This document shows positions 1-14,525 of a DNA stretch of 64,000 nt, in pieces. Within the stretch, counting starts at the first letter, position 1. The number at the start of each line of letters is the position of its first letter. This DNA is from Mesoterricola silvestris (GTDB lineage: Bacteria; Acidobacteriota; Holophagae; Holophagales; Holophagaceae). A program made the translations under genes and the position numbers. The DNA is taken from the NCBI RefSeq assembly GCF_030295405.1, contig NZ_AP027080.1, positions 3,518,001-3,582,000 of the forward strand, written 5' to 3'. The notes under the pieces are model-generated. The model made no database searches and had not been told where the DNA came from. It was given only the letters and a program-made list of their open reading frames with translations.

Positions 1-137
1 TAGAACCCCTGCGCAAGCTCATCGACCTGCCCGAGGTGGTGGTCCCCTTCGCCCTCATCCCCATCGGCCACCCCGCCGAATCCCCCGAATCCGAGGACCG
101 CTACCGCCCCGAACTCATCCACCTGAACAAGTGGTAG
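1..137 (+). CDS. Nitroreductase family protein, C-terminal fragment
   Basis: The window opens inside this gene; the readable frame begins at base 3 and ends in TAG at 135-137, giving about 44 C-terminal residues. The segment VVPFALIPIGHPAE, followed by a DRYRPELIHLNKW end, matches the usual C-terminus of FMN-dependent nitroreductases (a proline-rich VPxALIPIGxP strand, then an RY..xxIHxxxW tail). Such enzymes reduce nitro-compounds, quinones or flavins with NAD(P)H in the cytoplasm. The start and the FMN-binding N-terminus lie outside the window, so the substrate class cannot be judged. A terminator-like hairpin in the large inverted repeat follows at once. Confidence 0.72.
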   Translation, partial: EPLRKLIDLPEVVVPFALIPIGHPAESPESEDRYRPELIHLNKW

Positions 138-153
138 TACCTCCTCGAACCTC

Positions 154-597
154 GAAAGGGCCGGCTTCGATGTCGGCCCTTTCGCGTTTGGGGCTTCCGG
201 CCCTTCCGGGCTGTCCCTGCCGGGGGCTGCGCGGTTTGGGGTCCGGGTTCCTGGGGAAGGGGCCGACCCACAGGGGTTCCAACGATGGGCGCCTACCCAC
301 CCTTAGCGCTCGCAGGCAAGCTGCGAGCGCGTAGCGCGCACGAGTTCCGGGATTGTGAACGTCGAAGTGGGGCTGGCCTCAGGACTTGGGAGCCCCACTC
401 TCCCGAACCGCACTTCCAGATGGATCCAGGACACGCGCTCGCAGCTTGCCTGCGAGCGCGCAGGGTGGGTAGGCGCCCATTGTTGGAACTCCTGTGGGTC
501 GGCCCCTTGCCCAGGAACCAGGACCCCAAACCGCGCAGCCCCCGGCAGGGGCTGAAGGCCAAAACGCGAAAGGGCCGGCATCGAAGCCGGCCCTTTC
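154..597. repeat. Large imperfect inverted repeat (~440 bp, nested hairpins)
   Basis: The left arm (154-332) and right arm (433-597) are reverse complements over about 165 bases, with few mismatches and one roughly 14-base length difference near 190-205. Each arm ends, on its outer side, in a hairpin of the GAAAGGGCCGGC type and, on its inner side, carries a second palindrome around CGCTCGCAGGCAAGC. The central spacer holds another perfect 9-bp stem (366-374 with 391-399). The trinucleotide CTC lies directly outside both ends (151-153 and 598-600), which could be a 3-bp target duplication or chance. It fills the gap between two convergent genes, so it may be a duplicated terminator or a MITE-like element. 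Confidence 0.85.
568..597 (-). terminator. Intrinsic terminator-like hairpin after the DHOD-like gene
   Basis: A perfect 12-bp stem (568-579 with 586-597) closes on a 6-base loop. Read on the minus strand it lies 16 bases past the stop of the dihydroorotate-dehydrogenase-like gene and is followed by TTTCGCGTTTTGG, a broken U-tract. The mirror copy at 155-182 sits 17 bases after the nitroreductase stop on the plus strand, so each convergent gene has its own copy in the same relative orientation. Confidence 0.6.
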
Positions 598-612
598 CTC
601 GGGTGGGTCCGC

Positions 613-1605
613 CTAGGCCTTCCAGCCCGCCAGGACGCGCATGTAGTTGGCGCGCTCGAAGGCCTGGGGGTTGGGGCACTTCATGAGGCTGAGGGAGCCC
701 CGCATCTGCTCCAGGGATTCGTACTCGTGCTCTTCCATCCAGGCGGCGAGGCCGTCGCGGACTTCGGTTATCCGCTCGGGGCCGTGCTTGAGGGTGGCGG
801 AGACCATCTGGATGCCCGTGGCGCCGGCCATGGTGGCCTTCACGGCGTCCTCGGCGGTGTGGACGCCGCCGGTGACGGCCATGGGCATGGAGATGTGGCT
901 GTAGAGCAGGGCCAGCCACCGCAGGCGCATGCGCAGGGTGGCGCTGGAGGAGAGCTGCAGGGCGGGGACGACCTCCAGGTTCTCGATGTCCAGGTCGGGC
1001 TGGTAGAAGCGGTTGAAGAGCACCAGGGCGTCGGCGCCGGTGCCTTCCAGCACCTTGGCGAAGTGGGCCAGGCTGGAGAAGAAGGGGGAGAGCTTCACGG
1101 CCACGGGGATCTTCACGCTGCCCTTGACGGTGCGGACGATCTCGAGGGTGCGCTTTTCCACCATGTCGGCGGTCTCGAAGGGGTTGGTGGCCAGGTAGTA
1201 GATGTTGAGCTCCAGCGCGTCGGCGCCGGTCTGCTCCATCTTCCGGGCGTAGTCCAGCCACCCGGAGTTGGTGATGCCGTTGAGGGAGCCGATGACGGGG
1301 ACCTTCACGGCCTCCTTCACGCGCCGGAGCTGGTTCAGGTAGCTCTCGGGGCCCAGGGTCATCTCGTCGACGCTGGGGAAGTACGAGGTGGCTTCCGCGA
1401 AGGAGTTCGCGTGGCCGTCCAGGTCGTAGAGGGTGCCCGTCTCCTCCCGGGTGATCTGCTCCTCGAACAGCGAGGGCAGCGTGATCGCGGCGGCGCCCGC
1501 GTCCTCCAGCCTGCGCACGGCGTCCAGGTCCGCCCCCAGGGGGGAGGCGCCGGCCATGATGGGGTGATCCAGCTTCAAACCAAGGTAGGTGGTCTTCATG
1601 TTCAT
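613..1605 (-). CDS. Dihydroorotate dehydrogenase-like flavoprotein
   Basis: A 330-residue TIM-barrel flavoprotein of the dihydroorotate dehydrogenase-like group. The N-terminus MNMKTTYLGLKLDHPIMAG followed by ASPLG is the family's FMN-side first strand; LELNIYYLATNP and VAVKLSPFF are the usual mid-barrel segments, and VTGGVHTAEDAVKATMAG the phosphate-binding end. This subgroup commonly sits beside pyruvate:ferredoxin oxidoreductase, as here, and is distinct from true PyrD; its in vivo substrate is not established. The start at 1605 is chosen because GAGG lies 6 bases before it; a second ATG two codons in is possible. It is the second gene of a two-gene unit with the oxidoreductase, separated by a strong stem-loop. 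Confidence 0.85.
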   Translation of the reverse strand: MNMKTTYLGLKLDHPIMAGASPLGADLDAVRRLEDAGAAAITLPSLFEEQITREETGTLYDLDGHANSFAEATSYFPSVDEMTLGPESYLNQLRRVKEAVKVPVIGSLNGITNSGWLDYARKMEQTGADALELNIYYLATNPFETADMVEKRTLEIVRTVKGSVKIPVAVKLSPFFSSLAHFAKVLEGTGADALVLFNRFYQPDLDIENLEVVPALQLSSSATLRMRLRWLALLYSHISMPMAVTGGVHTAEDAVKATMAGATGIQMVSATLKHGPERITEVRDGLAAWMEEHEYESLEQMRGSLSLMKCPNPQAFERANYMRVLAGWKA

Positions 1606-1640
1606 GCCGAACCTCGCGGGAAAGAGTGCCTTAGATTAAA

Positions 1641-1700
1641 GCACCGGCCGTACGGGGCCGTCACCGGAAATCCGGGTGACGGCCGCGGTACGGCCGGTGC
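1641..1700 (-). terminator. 60-nt stem-loop between oxidoreductase and DHOD-like genes
   Basis: The outer arms GCACCGGCCGTAC (1641-1653) and GTACGGCCGGTGC (1688-1700) are perfectly complementary over 13 bp. Inner arms GGCCGTCACC (1656-1665) and GGTGACGGCC (1675-1684) extend the stem. On the minus strand it begins 10 bases after the oxidoreductase stop and is followed by TTTAATCTAA. It could be a leaky terminator that lowers expression of the downstream gene, or an RNA-processing and stability element. Confidence 0.65.
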
Positions 1701-1709
1701 GTCAGCGTC

Positions 1710-5282
<3,573 letters not shown>

Positions 5283-5385
5283 GGCCTTCCTCCTACGTGT
5301 GTCGTTGCGACGTGTCCGACGTGGATATGGACTTTTGGAGAAGCAGGGCCTTAGGGGCCAAAACAAACCGCTTCGCACAAAGGGC

Positions 5386-5414
5386 AGTTTATTCTTCAGA
5401 TCAGCCACAATCAA
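5386..5414 (-). promoter_or_regulatory. Candidate sigma-70 promoter for the oxidoreductase gene
   Basis: On the minus strand TTGATT (5409-5414) and TAAACT (5386-5391) are 17 bases apart, each matching 4 of 6 consensus bases. Transcription from here would leave a leader of about 100 bases. This was found by eye in the 288-bp divergent region between the oxidoreductase and rubrerythrin genes; nothing else distinct was seen there. Confidence 0.35.
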
Positions 5415-5570
5415 GAGCGACGGGTCGTTTTTGGCAAGGTGTGCGCTAGGTTACACCCCACGGTCGTCCGCTGAGTCGCTAGACTCGATTCATCGCTCAC
5501 TTCACTGGGCCGAAGGGCTGAAAGCAATGGGCCTTTCATCCCTTCCGGCCCCAACTGACCGGGGGTCACC

Positions 5571-6149
5571 ATGGAATTCAAGGACAGCCAGACCGCGAAG
5601 AACCTCCTCAAGGCGTTCGCCGGCGAAAGCCAGGCCCGCAACCGGTACACCTTCGCCGCCGGCATCGCCCGGGCCGAGGGCCTGGAGCACGTGGCCGCCA
5701 TCTTCGAGGAGACCGCCGGCAACGAGCGGGAACACGCCCGCCTCTTCTACGCCCACCTGGCCAAGCTGGCCCCCTCGGCCCTGGAGATCACCGCCGGCTA
5801 CCCCGTGGTGGCTGGCGACACCGCCGCCCAGCTCCGGGCCGCGGTTTCCGGCGAGAACGAGGAATGGAGCGCCCTCTACCCCGATTTCGCCCGCATCGCC
5901 AAGGAGGAGGGCTTCAATGACGTGGCCCGCACCTTCGAGTGGATCGCCAAGGTGGAGAAGGAGCACGAGGCCCGCTTCCAGCGCCTCCTGGACCACGTCG
6001 TCAACGGCACCGTCTTCCAGCGGGGAGAAAAGATCTATTGGCGCTGCATGGAATGCGGCCACATCCACGAGGGCCCCGCCGCGCCCAAGATGTGCCCCGT
6101 CTGCATGAAGCCCCAGGGCTGGTTCGAGCCCGTGGGGGAAAAGTTCTAG
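5571..6149 (+). CDS. rbr: Rubrerythrin
   Basis: A 192-residue non-heme diiron peroxidase that protects anaerobes by reducing hydrogen peroxide with electrons from NADH-linked rubredoxin or ferredoxin systems. The N-terminal four-helix domain carries the two iron-ligand motifs, ETAGNEREH and [10 protein letters not shown], plus the early ESQARNRY helix. The C-terminal rubredoxin-like knuckle has C159xxC162 and C175xxC178. The domain order is the classical one (not reversed) and the length is typical. It is divergent from the pyruvate oxidoreductase, a sensible pairing since both serve oxygen-sensitive ferredoxin metabolism. Confidence 0.96.
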   Translation: MEFKDSQTAKNLLKAFAGESQARNRYTFAAGIARAEGLEHVAAIFEETAGNEREHARLFYAHLAKLAPSALEITAGYPVVAGDTAAQLRAAVSGENEEWSALYPDFARIAKEEGFNDVARTFEWIAKVEKEHEARFQRLLDHVVNGTVFQRGEKIYWRCMECGHIHEGPAAPKMCPVCMKPQGWFEPVGEKF

Positions 6150-6261
6150 TCTCTTTTTTTCAGGGGGTCTCTCGTTTTTTTCTGAGACCGCGATCACCGC
6201 GAATCCGTGCGATCATTTCCTGCAAGGTTCCGCTGCCGCGAACTCCAGAAGAGAGGCCCCC

Positions 6262-7722
6262 ATGCTCACCTTGCCACTTACCCAGGCGTTGACGTTCGAC
6301 GACGTGCTCCTGGTTCCCGGACACTCCAACGTCCATCCCAACCAGGTGGATCTCTCCTCCACCCTGGTCGCCGGGGTGAAGCTGGGCATTCCCCTCCTTT
6401 CGGCGGCCATGGATACGGTCACCGAGGGGCGCCTGGCCATCGCCCTGGCCCAGCAGGGGGGCATCGGCATCATCCACAAGAACCTCTCCATCGAGCGCCA
6501 GGCCGAAGAGGTGGACAAGGTCAAGCGCAGCGAGAGCGGCATGATCACGGACCCCATCGTGATCCGCCCCGACGCCCCCATCCGGGAAGCCGAGGCCATG
6601 ATGGCCAAGTTCCGCATCTCGGGCGTGCCCGTGGTGGAGAACGGCAAGCTGGTGGGCATCCTCACCAACCGGGACCTGCGCTTCGAGACCCGCTGGGAAC
6701 TGCCCGTGCGGGAGATCATGACCAAGGACCGCCTGGTCACCGTCCCCGTGGGCACCACGCTCCTGGAGGCCCGGGCCATCCTGCAGAAGCACCGCATCGA
6801 GAAGCTCCTGGTGGTGGACGACCAGGGCGCCCTGCGGGGGCTCATCACCGTCAAGGACATCCAGAAGTCCACGGAGTATCCCAATTCCTGCAAGGACCCC
6901 CAGGGCCGCCTGCGGGTGGGCGCCGCGGTGGGCGTGGGGCCCGATCTCCTGAACCGGGCCAAGTCCCTGGTGGCGGCCCGGGTGGACGTACTGTGCCTGG
7001 ACAGCAGCCACGGCCACAGCGAAGGGGTCCTGGCCGCCCTGCGCACCCTGCGCCAGGCCCTGCCCGACACCCCCATCATCGCCGGCAACGTGGCCACCTA
7101 CCAGGGCGCCCGGGACCTGTGCGAGGCCGGCGCCTCGGCCGTGAAGGTGGGCATCGGCCCCGGCTCCATCTGCACCACCCGCATCGTCACCGGCGCGGGC
7201 ATGCCCCAGATCACCGCCATCCTGGAGGCCTCCCGGGCCTGCCGGGAATTCGGCGTCCCCTGCATCGCCGACGGCGGCATCAAGTTCTCCGGCGACGTGG
7301 CCAAGGCACTGGCCGCCGGCGCGGACAGCGTCATGATCGGCAGCCTCTTCGCGGGCACCGACGAGGCCCCCGGTGAAACCATCTTCTACAGCGGCCGAAC
7401 CTACAAATCCTACCGGGGCATGGGCAGCATGGGCGCCATGAAGGCCGGCTCCAAGGACCGCTACTTCCAGGACGGCAAGGACGACACCAAGCTGGTGCCC
7501 GAAGGGATCGAAGGCCAGGTGCCCTACAAGGGCCGCATGACCGACCTGGTGGGCCAGCTCATCGGCGGGCTGCGGGCGGGCATGGGACTGGTGGGCGCCG
7601 GGACCATCCCGGAATTCCACGACAAGGCCACCTTCGTGCAGATCAGCAGCGCGGGGCTCCGGGAGAGCCACGCGCACGACGTCATGATCACGAAGGAAGC
7701 GCCGAACTACCGCATGGATTAA
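6262..7722 (+). CDS. guaB: Inosine-5'-monophosphate dehydrogenase
   Basis: A 486-residue enzyme oxidising IMP to XMP with NAD+, the committed step to [13 protein letters not shown] (residues 11-20) is the family start; two CBS domains occupy roughly 95-205. [11 protein letters not shown] contains catalytic Cys304, the phosphate site is the IADGGIK segment, and [12 protein letters not shown] (about 384-395) precedes the mobile flap. AGAGAGG precedes the ATG. The stop codon overlaps that of the convergent gene by four bases (TTAA at 7719-7722), leaving no room for a terminator between them. Confidence 0.97.
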   Translation: MLTLPLTQALTFDDVLLVPGHSNVHPNQVDLSSTLVAGVKLGIPLLSAAMDTVTEGRLAIALAQQGGIGIIHKNLSIERQAEEVDKVKRSESGMITDPIVIRPDAPIREAEAMMAKFRISGVPVVENGKLVGILTNRDLRFETRWELPVREIMTKDRLVTVPVGTTLLEARAILQKHRIEKLLVVDDQGALRGLITVKDIQKSTEYPNSCKDPQGRLRVGAAVGVGPDLLNRAKSLVAARVDVLCLDSSHGHSEGVLAALRTLRQALPDTPIIAGNVATYQGARDLCEAGASAVKVGIGPGSICTTRIVTGAGMPQITAILEASRACREFGVPCIADGGIKFSGDVAKALAAGADSVMIGSLFAGTDEAPGETIFYSGRTYKSYRGMGSMGAMKAGSKDRYFQDGKDDTKLVPEGIEGQVPYKGRMTDLVGQLIGGLRAGMGLVGAGTIPEFHDKATFVQISSAGLRESHAHDVMITKEAPNYRMD

Positions 7723-10700
7723 CGGGCGGCGGAACCGGCCTCGCGCGCCGGCCCTGACGGGGCCTTCGCGCCGAGCGCCTGGAGCCTGCGGGCCACCAGG
7801 CCATGGGAGGCGTCCAACTCCCGGTAGGCTTCCTTGGGCGCTTCGACCCGGGCGTAGTATTTCCGGGCCCAGTCCGGCTCGCCCAGGTTCTCGGCGACCC
7901 TGCCCATGACGTACCATGCGTCCGATTCGGGTTCCTGGTCCCCGTCGCCGAGGTAGGCCTCGAGTTCCTTCATGGCGTCCCCGGACCTGCCCTGTTCCGC
8001 GAGGATGGATGCGAGGGTGTGGTGGCTGTTGTTTTCGCCCCTGGGCGCCGTGCGGACCGCTCCCTGCGCGTATTCCATGGCCTTCTCCAGGGGGGCGCCC
8101 TTGACCAGGAGGTACCAGGCGAGGTTGTTCAGGTCCGCGGATTCCGCGGCGCCCCGGTCCGCCTTGGCCTGCAGCAGGCCCACGCGCTCCTCGTGCCGGC
8201 CCAGGCGGTTCAAGGCGTAGCGCTTCAGCCCCTCGAAGGACTTGTCCTCCGGGGTGCGCTGGAGGTGCTCGTCGCACAGTGCCAGGTACTCGGCCCAGCG
8301 GCCTTTGTGGTCCAGGTACTTGAGGTGGAACCGGTCCACTTCGGGGGAATCCGGATAGTCCTGGCGCAAGGGCAGGAGGGACGCTTCCATCGAGTCCCAG
8401 GACTCGCGTTCGGCGTAGGCCCGAACCAGGGCCGTGCGGAGATAGGTCCTGCGGGTGACGTCCTGGACCAGGGTCAGGCCCTTGGTGAGGTGGGGAATCA
8501 CCCGCGCATCGGTGCGATCCCAGATCAGGAGGGATGCGGCCGCATAGCTGACCTCGTCGGCTCCGGCCTTCTGCCCCCGGGTCCAAAGGTACGGGAAGGA
8601 CCGCGCGGCCAGGGGGTCCTCGCCCCCGGCACGATTCATGCGCTCCCGGGCCCAGTCCAACTGCGCACAGGCGCCGGCCAGGTCGCCGGACTCCATCCTC
8701 CGGAGCGCCTCCGCCCCCATCGTGACCAGATTGAAGGGCCCCCCGGCCAGGAGGCAGGCGCCCTTCTCGCTGGCAAAGTACCAGGTCTGATTGTAGGTTC
8801 CGGAATTGGCAGGAAATTTGGCCAGGACCCGGAAGCCCGTCGCGGCGTTGCCGTCCACCTGGAACTGGCCCATGGAGAGCGCCACATCCATGGCCGCGGC
8901 CCGGTTCATGCCCATCGCGCGGAAGACGGCCGATACTCCGGCGGCCTCGTCCCGCAGATCCTTGAATTCACCCTTCTGGGCCAGGAGGTTCCGGAGGGGT
9001 CCCGTGAACTGGGAGGCGAGGTCTTCCCTTCCCTTTCCTTCCACGTCCAGCGCGACGAGGAGGTGGAGGAGCACCGAGCGGGGATCCGCGGGATTCCGTT
9101 CCAGCCTCTCCACGGGCGTGGCCTTGGCGAGGGCCGCGGCGAGGGCCAGACGGGCCTCGGCGCCCTCGGCGCTCTGGGGGCCTTCCTTCAGGAGGCTCGT
9201 GGCGTCGGCATAGGCCCGGGCGTTCACCAGATGGAGCACGGCGGGGGCCAGGGCCCCGTTCCAGGTGAACTGCGAGCCCAGCACCCCGGGCAGCTCCTCC
9301 AGGGCCTTGGCGGTTCCGAGGCTGCGAACCATGGCCGCCGCCAGCCAGCCGTTGCGGAACGTGGAGGCAGGCAGGGCCCGGGCCAGTTCCAGGGCCTCCT
9401 TGAATTGACCGTTCTCGCCCAGGCAGCCCAGCAACTGCTCAGACTTGGAAGTCACTTCCAAGGTGTCCCGAAGGTACCGGTATTCCCGGATGGCCGCCTC
9501 CAGCGAGGCGCCCCGGCCGTACCGGACCCCCTCCGGGGAATGCTCCAGCATGTAGGCGTAGTCAGCCCGGAAACCCCATTCCCTGGGCGCGAGGGCCCTG
9601 GCAGCCAGATAGGCCTTTTCCGCGCCCGCCCGGTCCCAGCCCTTGCCGAAGCGCCGGCCCACGCGATCGAATTGCAGCGTCCAGCCGAGCGTCTCCTGGG
9701 CCGCGGCCGAGGTGGGATCCAGGGCGACCGCCTGCCGGGCCTTGTCCCGGGCCGCCTCGCCCAGGCCCGCCGCCACCAGGGCCTGGGCCTGGTGCACCAG
9801 GGGCAGGGGCGAAGCCGGCTGGGTCGCGGCAAGCTTCCGGAAGGCGTCCAGGGCCTCCCGGGTCCGGCCGGCCTTGAGCAGGGCCTCCCCTTCCTGGTCG
9901 AAGACCAGGTCCACCCGGTTGGTGGTGCCGAAGTCCTTGATGGCCTTGCGGGCCGCCTCCACTTCCGCCGCGGTCCACCGGCGCTTGCCGGAGTCCAGGC
10001 GGAAGGTGGCGCCGGCGACGCCGTCCGGGCGCACCTCGTACCGCTGGACGAGGGATGCGGGGCCGAAATCCAGCCGGTTGCCGGCGGGCAGGGTCCGGAG
10101 CTTGAAGCCCAGGGGCGCGTGGACCAGGTAGCGCCATTCCTGGACCATGGGCTGGAAGAACAGGAGGTCCTTGGTGCGGGGCGGCCGGGGCGTCTCGCCT
10201 TCCCCGTCCAGGGCCTCCCGCAGGCTCTTCAGGATGGGCCAAACGGCGAGTTCCACCGAAGCGTCGATCCAGCCCGTGGCCCCCGCCTTGGCCTCCAGCG
10301 CCTCCAAGGTCATGCGCATGGGCCGGCCCAGGTCCCGCAGCCCGGACAATTCCAGCTTGCCGAGGTCCTTGGCCTTGTAGGTGGTGCGGACGTAGTTCTC
10401 CATGTGCTCGCGGATGGCCTTGGCGTCGGCGCCGGCGAGCGAGGCCCGCAGGTTCATCTCGGCGGGACCCTGGAACTCGGACGTCTCGATGATCCTGCTC
10501 GGCCCCTTTTCGGCCAGGAAGACTTCCCGGGTCTCGACGAGCGTGTTGGCCGCGGATTCGATCCGGGGCGTGCGCGTCAGGTCACGGGTGAGGGGATCGA
10601 TGACCAGGGCCGGCCGGTCCTGGTCCCCGAAGGGCAGTTCCCCGGCCCGCGCGAATTCGGCGGTGGCGTCGATCCACAGAGGGTGGGCCCCCGGCAGGTG

Positions 10701-11864
10701 GACGATGGCGTGATCGAAGACGTTCAGGCCGGGCAGCGCGCCCTCCAGCTCCCTCCCGTACCCCGAGTCCACCAGGGCCACCCGGGCTGGGATGCCGGCG
10801 GCCTCCAGCAGGGCCACGAGCAGGACCGCCTTGTCCTTGCAGTCGCCGAACCCCCGCTTCAGGGTTTCGGCGGGCGCCCGGGGCACGATGGCGGCGGTGC
10901 CGAATTCCACGCCCGTGTAGCGGACCTTCGCATGGAGGCCCGCCAGCACCTGGGCCAGGACCTCCATGGGCTCCTTGCCCGCCAGCCCTCCCAGCCAGGC
11001 GAGGGTCTCGGGCGGCAGGCCGCCGGAGGGAATCCGGGCGGCATAGCCGCGGGCCACCTCCGCCCAGGAGGTGAAGGTGGAGAAGGCGAAGGCCGGCGGC
11101 GGGTCGGCGTTGGGGTCCTCGCCGGGCTCCCGGTCCCGGGGCGGTTCCACCGCGCCGGCCTCCAGGGTGAGGAGACGCCGGCCGTCCAGCACCGTCACCA
11201 CGGGCTTGAGGCCGGGAAGTCCATGGATACGCCACTGGAGCGGGGCGTTCGCCGGCACGTCCAGCGTCAGCCGGCTCTTGACGACGGGCATGGTCTCCCA
11301 CAGGTCGTAGCGCCCCATGGCGCCGCCCTCCAGGAAAGGCGACGTGTCCCGGAGAACGATTTCCAGTTCGACAATGACGCCGGTCCCCATGTGGGGAAGG
11401 GGTCCCGACAGGCGTTTGCGCGACTCGAAAAGGCCGTCCCCGCCCTGGCCCGTGGAGTAGTCGCCCAGCGTCGCCGGGTCCAGCGCATGGACCTTGCCGT
11501 CGGGGGCGATGACCCGCGCCCGCACCTGGGGGCGGGCCTGAAACCACGGAGACCAGGGAACGTTCACTTCACTCCAGGCCTTGACCGCCGAGGGTTCGTC
11601 CACCCGGAACACGGAATGGACCGTGACCTGCCGGCGCCCTTGGGCGTCCACCACGACGGACCGCTCCTCCAGGAGGTCCAGGATCCCCTTCCCTTCCCGC
11701 CGGGGATGGGCCTTGGAGGCGTCGAGGACGGCCTGGGGGCTGGCCGAGAAGGCGCCCCGCTCCCAGGGATCCTGGGCGCCCAGGGTCAGGGCGCCAGCCA
11801 GGAGGATGGCCAAGGTTCGGACCAGCATCATCAGGAACTCCATTATCTGGGGATTCCTGATCAT
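7719..11864 (-). CDS. Secreted DUF3857/transglutaminase-like protein with TPR repeats
   Basis: A 1381-residue exported protein. A hydrophobic signal (about 8-30, ending near LTLGAQ) is followed by a DUF3857-type beta domain and a transglutaminase/protease fold with an apparently intact triad: Cys342 in FGDCKDK, His385 in FDHAIVH and Asp399 in WIDATAE. After a second beta region come many TPR-like helical repeats from about residue 660 to the end. Such proteins are common in Acidobacteriota and Bacteroidota, but their substrates are unknown. The start at 11864 has GAGGTGGA before it; ATGs at 11843 and 11831 also keep the signal. It lies 13 bases after uvrB, so it is probably co-transcribed with it. 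Confidence 0.85.
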   Translation of the reverse strand: MIRNPQIMEFLMMLVRTLAILLAGALTLGAQDPWERGAFSASPQAVLDASKAHPRREGKGILDLLEERSVVVDAQGRRQVTVHSVFRVDEPSAVKAWSEVNVPWSPWFQARPQVRARVIAPDGKVHALDPATLGDYSTGQGGDGLFESRKRLSGPLPHMGTGVIVELEIVLRDTSPFLEGGAMGRYDLWETMPVVKSRLTLDVPANAPLQWRIHGLPGLKPVVTVLDGRRLLTLEAGAVEPPRDREPGEDPNADPPPAFAFSTFTSWAEVARGYAARIPSGGLPPETLAWLGGLAGKEPMEVLAQVLAGLHAKVRYTGVEFGTAAIVPRAPAETLKRGFGDCKDKAVLLVALLEAAGIPARVALVDSGYGRELEGALPGLNVFDHAIVHLPGAHPLWIDATAEFARAGELPFGDQDRPALVIDPLTRDLTRTPRIESAANTLVETREVFLAEKGPSRIIETSEFQGPAEMNLRASLAGADAKAIREHMENYVRTTYKAKDLGKLELSGLRDLGRPMRMTLEALEAKAGATGWIDASVELAVWPILKSLREALDGEGETPRPPRTKDLLFFQPMVQEWRYLVHAPLGFKLRTLPAGNRLDFGPASLVQRYEVRPDGVAGATFRLDSGKRRWTAAEVEAARKAIKDFGTTNRVDLVFDQEGEALLKAGRTREALDAFRKLAATQPASPLPLVHQAQALVAAGLGEAARDKARQAVALDPTSAAAQETLGWTLQFDRVGRRFGKGWDRAGAEKAYLAARALAPREWGFRADYAYMLEHSPEGVRYGRGASLEAAIREYRYLRDTLEVTSKSEQLLGCLGENGQFKEALELARALPASTFRNGWLAAAMVRSLGTAKALEELPGVLGSQFTWNGALAPAVLHLVNARAYADATSLLKEGPQSAEGAEARLALAAALAKATPVERLERNPADPRSVLLHLLVALDVEGKGREDLASQFTGPLRNLLAQKGEFKDLRDEAAGVSAVFRAMGMNRAAAMDVALSMGQFQVDGNAATGFRVLAKFPANSGTYNQTWYFASEKGACLLAGGPFNLVTMGAEALRRMESGDLAGACAQLDWARERMNRAGGEDPLAARSFPYLWTRGQKAGADEVSYAAASLLIWDRTDARVIPHLTKGLTLVQDVTRRTYLRTALVRAYAERESWDSMEASLLPLRQDYPDSPEVDRFHLKYLDHKGRWAEYLALCDEHLQRTPEDKSFEGLKRYALNRLGRHEERVGLLQAKADRGAAESADLNNLAWYLLVKGAPLEKAMEYAQGAVRTAPRGENNSHHTLASILAEQGRSGDAMKELEAYLGDGDQEPESDAWYVMGRVAENLGEPDWARKYYARVEAPKEAYRELDASHGLVARRLQALGAKAPSGPAREAGSAAR

Positions 11865-11877
11865 TCCACCTCGGGGG

Positions 11878-13884
<2,007 letters not shown>

Positions 13885-13923
13885 GCCCCAGTCTACACCT
13901 GGAAGGCGAAGAATTGGCGAACG

Positions 13924-14457
13924 CTACTTGCCCTTTTTCTTCGTGGTAGGATCCACGGCCCCTTCGGGGAGGGCGAGCTTCATGCGCGCCGCGGTTTCCT
14001 TGCTGGCATAGACCGGGTCCTTGGCCCCCGGCCCCGCGGTGAGCACCGCCCCCAGCTGAAGGAGCCCCTGGGACAGCCCCACCGTGGGGATGTCCCGGCC
14101 CGTGGCGCGGTAGATCATCCGGGCCGTGAGGTGGCCCTTGGCGCCCATGATGGGATCGCCGTCGATGATGAAGACGAACCCCGGGTTCCGGGACATGGCG
14201 CCGGCCATGGTCTTGTTGTAGTCCTTCTCCTCCTTGAGGTCCACGATGAGCAGCGAGATGTTGCGGGCCTTGGCGGTTTCGGCCAGGTCGATGAGTTCGA
14301 GCTGGCTGGCGTCCTTGTCGCAGATGGCCATGGCCAGGGTCCGCTCCGGCCAGACGTCCCTGACCACGTCGAAGAGATGGTCGTAGTCGCCCGCCCGCAG
14401 GGGGGCGGAAAGGATGGCCGCGGCCGTGAGGATCCTACCGATGGACAGGTGGAACAT
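13924..14457 (-). CDS. Small exported protein, weakly ABC substrate-binding-like
   Basis: A 177-residue protein with a short signal peptide (hydrophobic stretch about 8-22). The body reads as one alpha/beta domain: alternating strands such as TLAMAICDK, ISLLIVDLK and FVFIIDGD, then helices with MIYRATGRDIPTVGLSQG, and a basic lysine-rich tail. The pattern is reminiscent of one lobe of PF04392-type ABC substrate-binding proteins, but it is far shorter and no permease lies nearby. GAGGGG precedes the ATG. Function is not known. Confidence 0.6.
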   Translation of the reverse strand: MFHLSIGRILTAAAILSAPLRAGDYDHLFDVVRDVWPERTLAMAICDKDASQLELIDLAETAKARNISLLIVDLKEEKDYNKTMAGAMSRNPGFVFIIDGDPIMGAKGHLTARMIYRATGRDIPTVGLSQGLLQLGAVLTAGPGAKDPVYASKETAARMKLALPEGAVDPTTKKKGK

Positions 14458-14525
14458 GGGCCCCCCTCAAGGTGTGGATTCACGTTGATGGGACCAACGT
14501 CCTTCAATTCCCGGATATTGGCAAG

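Noticed and set aside
613-1605. Biosynthetic dihydroorotate dehydrogenase PyrD
   Set aside because: The neighbour and N-terminal pattern fit the PFOR-associated DHOD-like group; no pyrimidine genes adjoin it.
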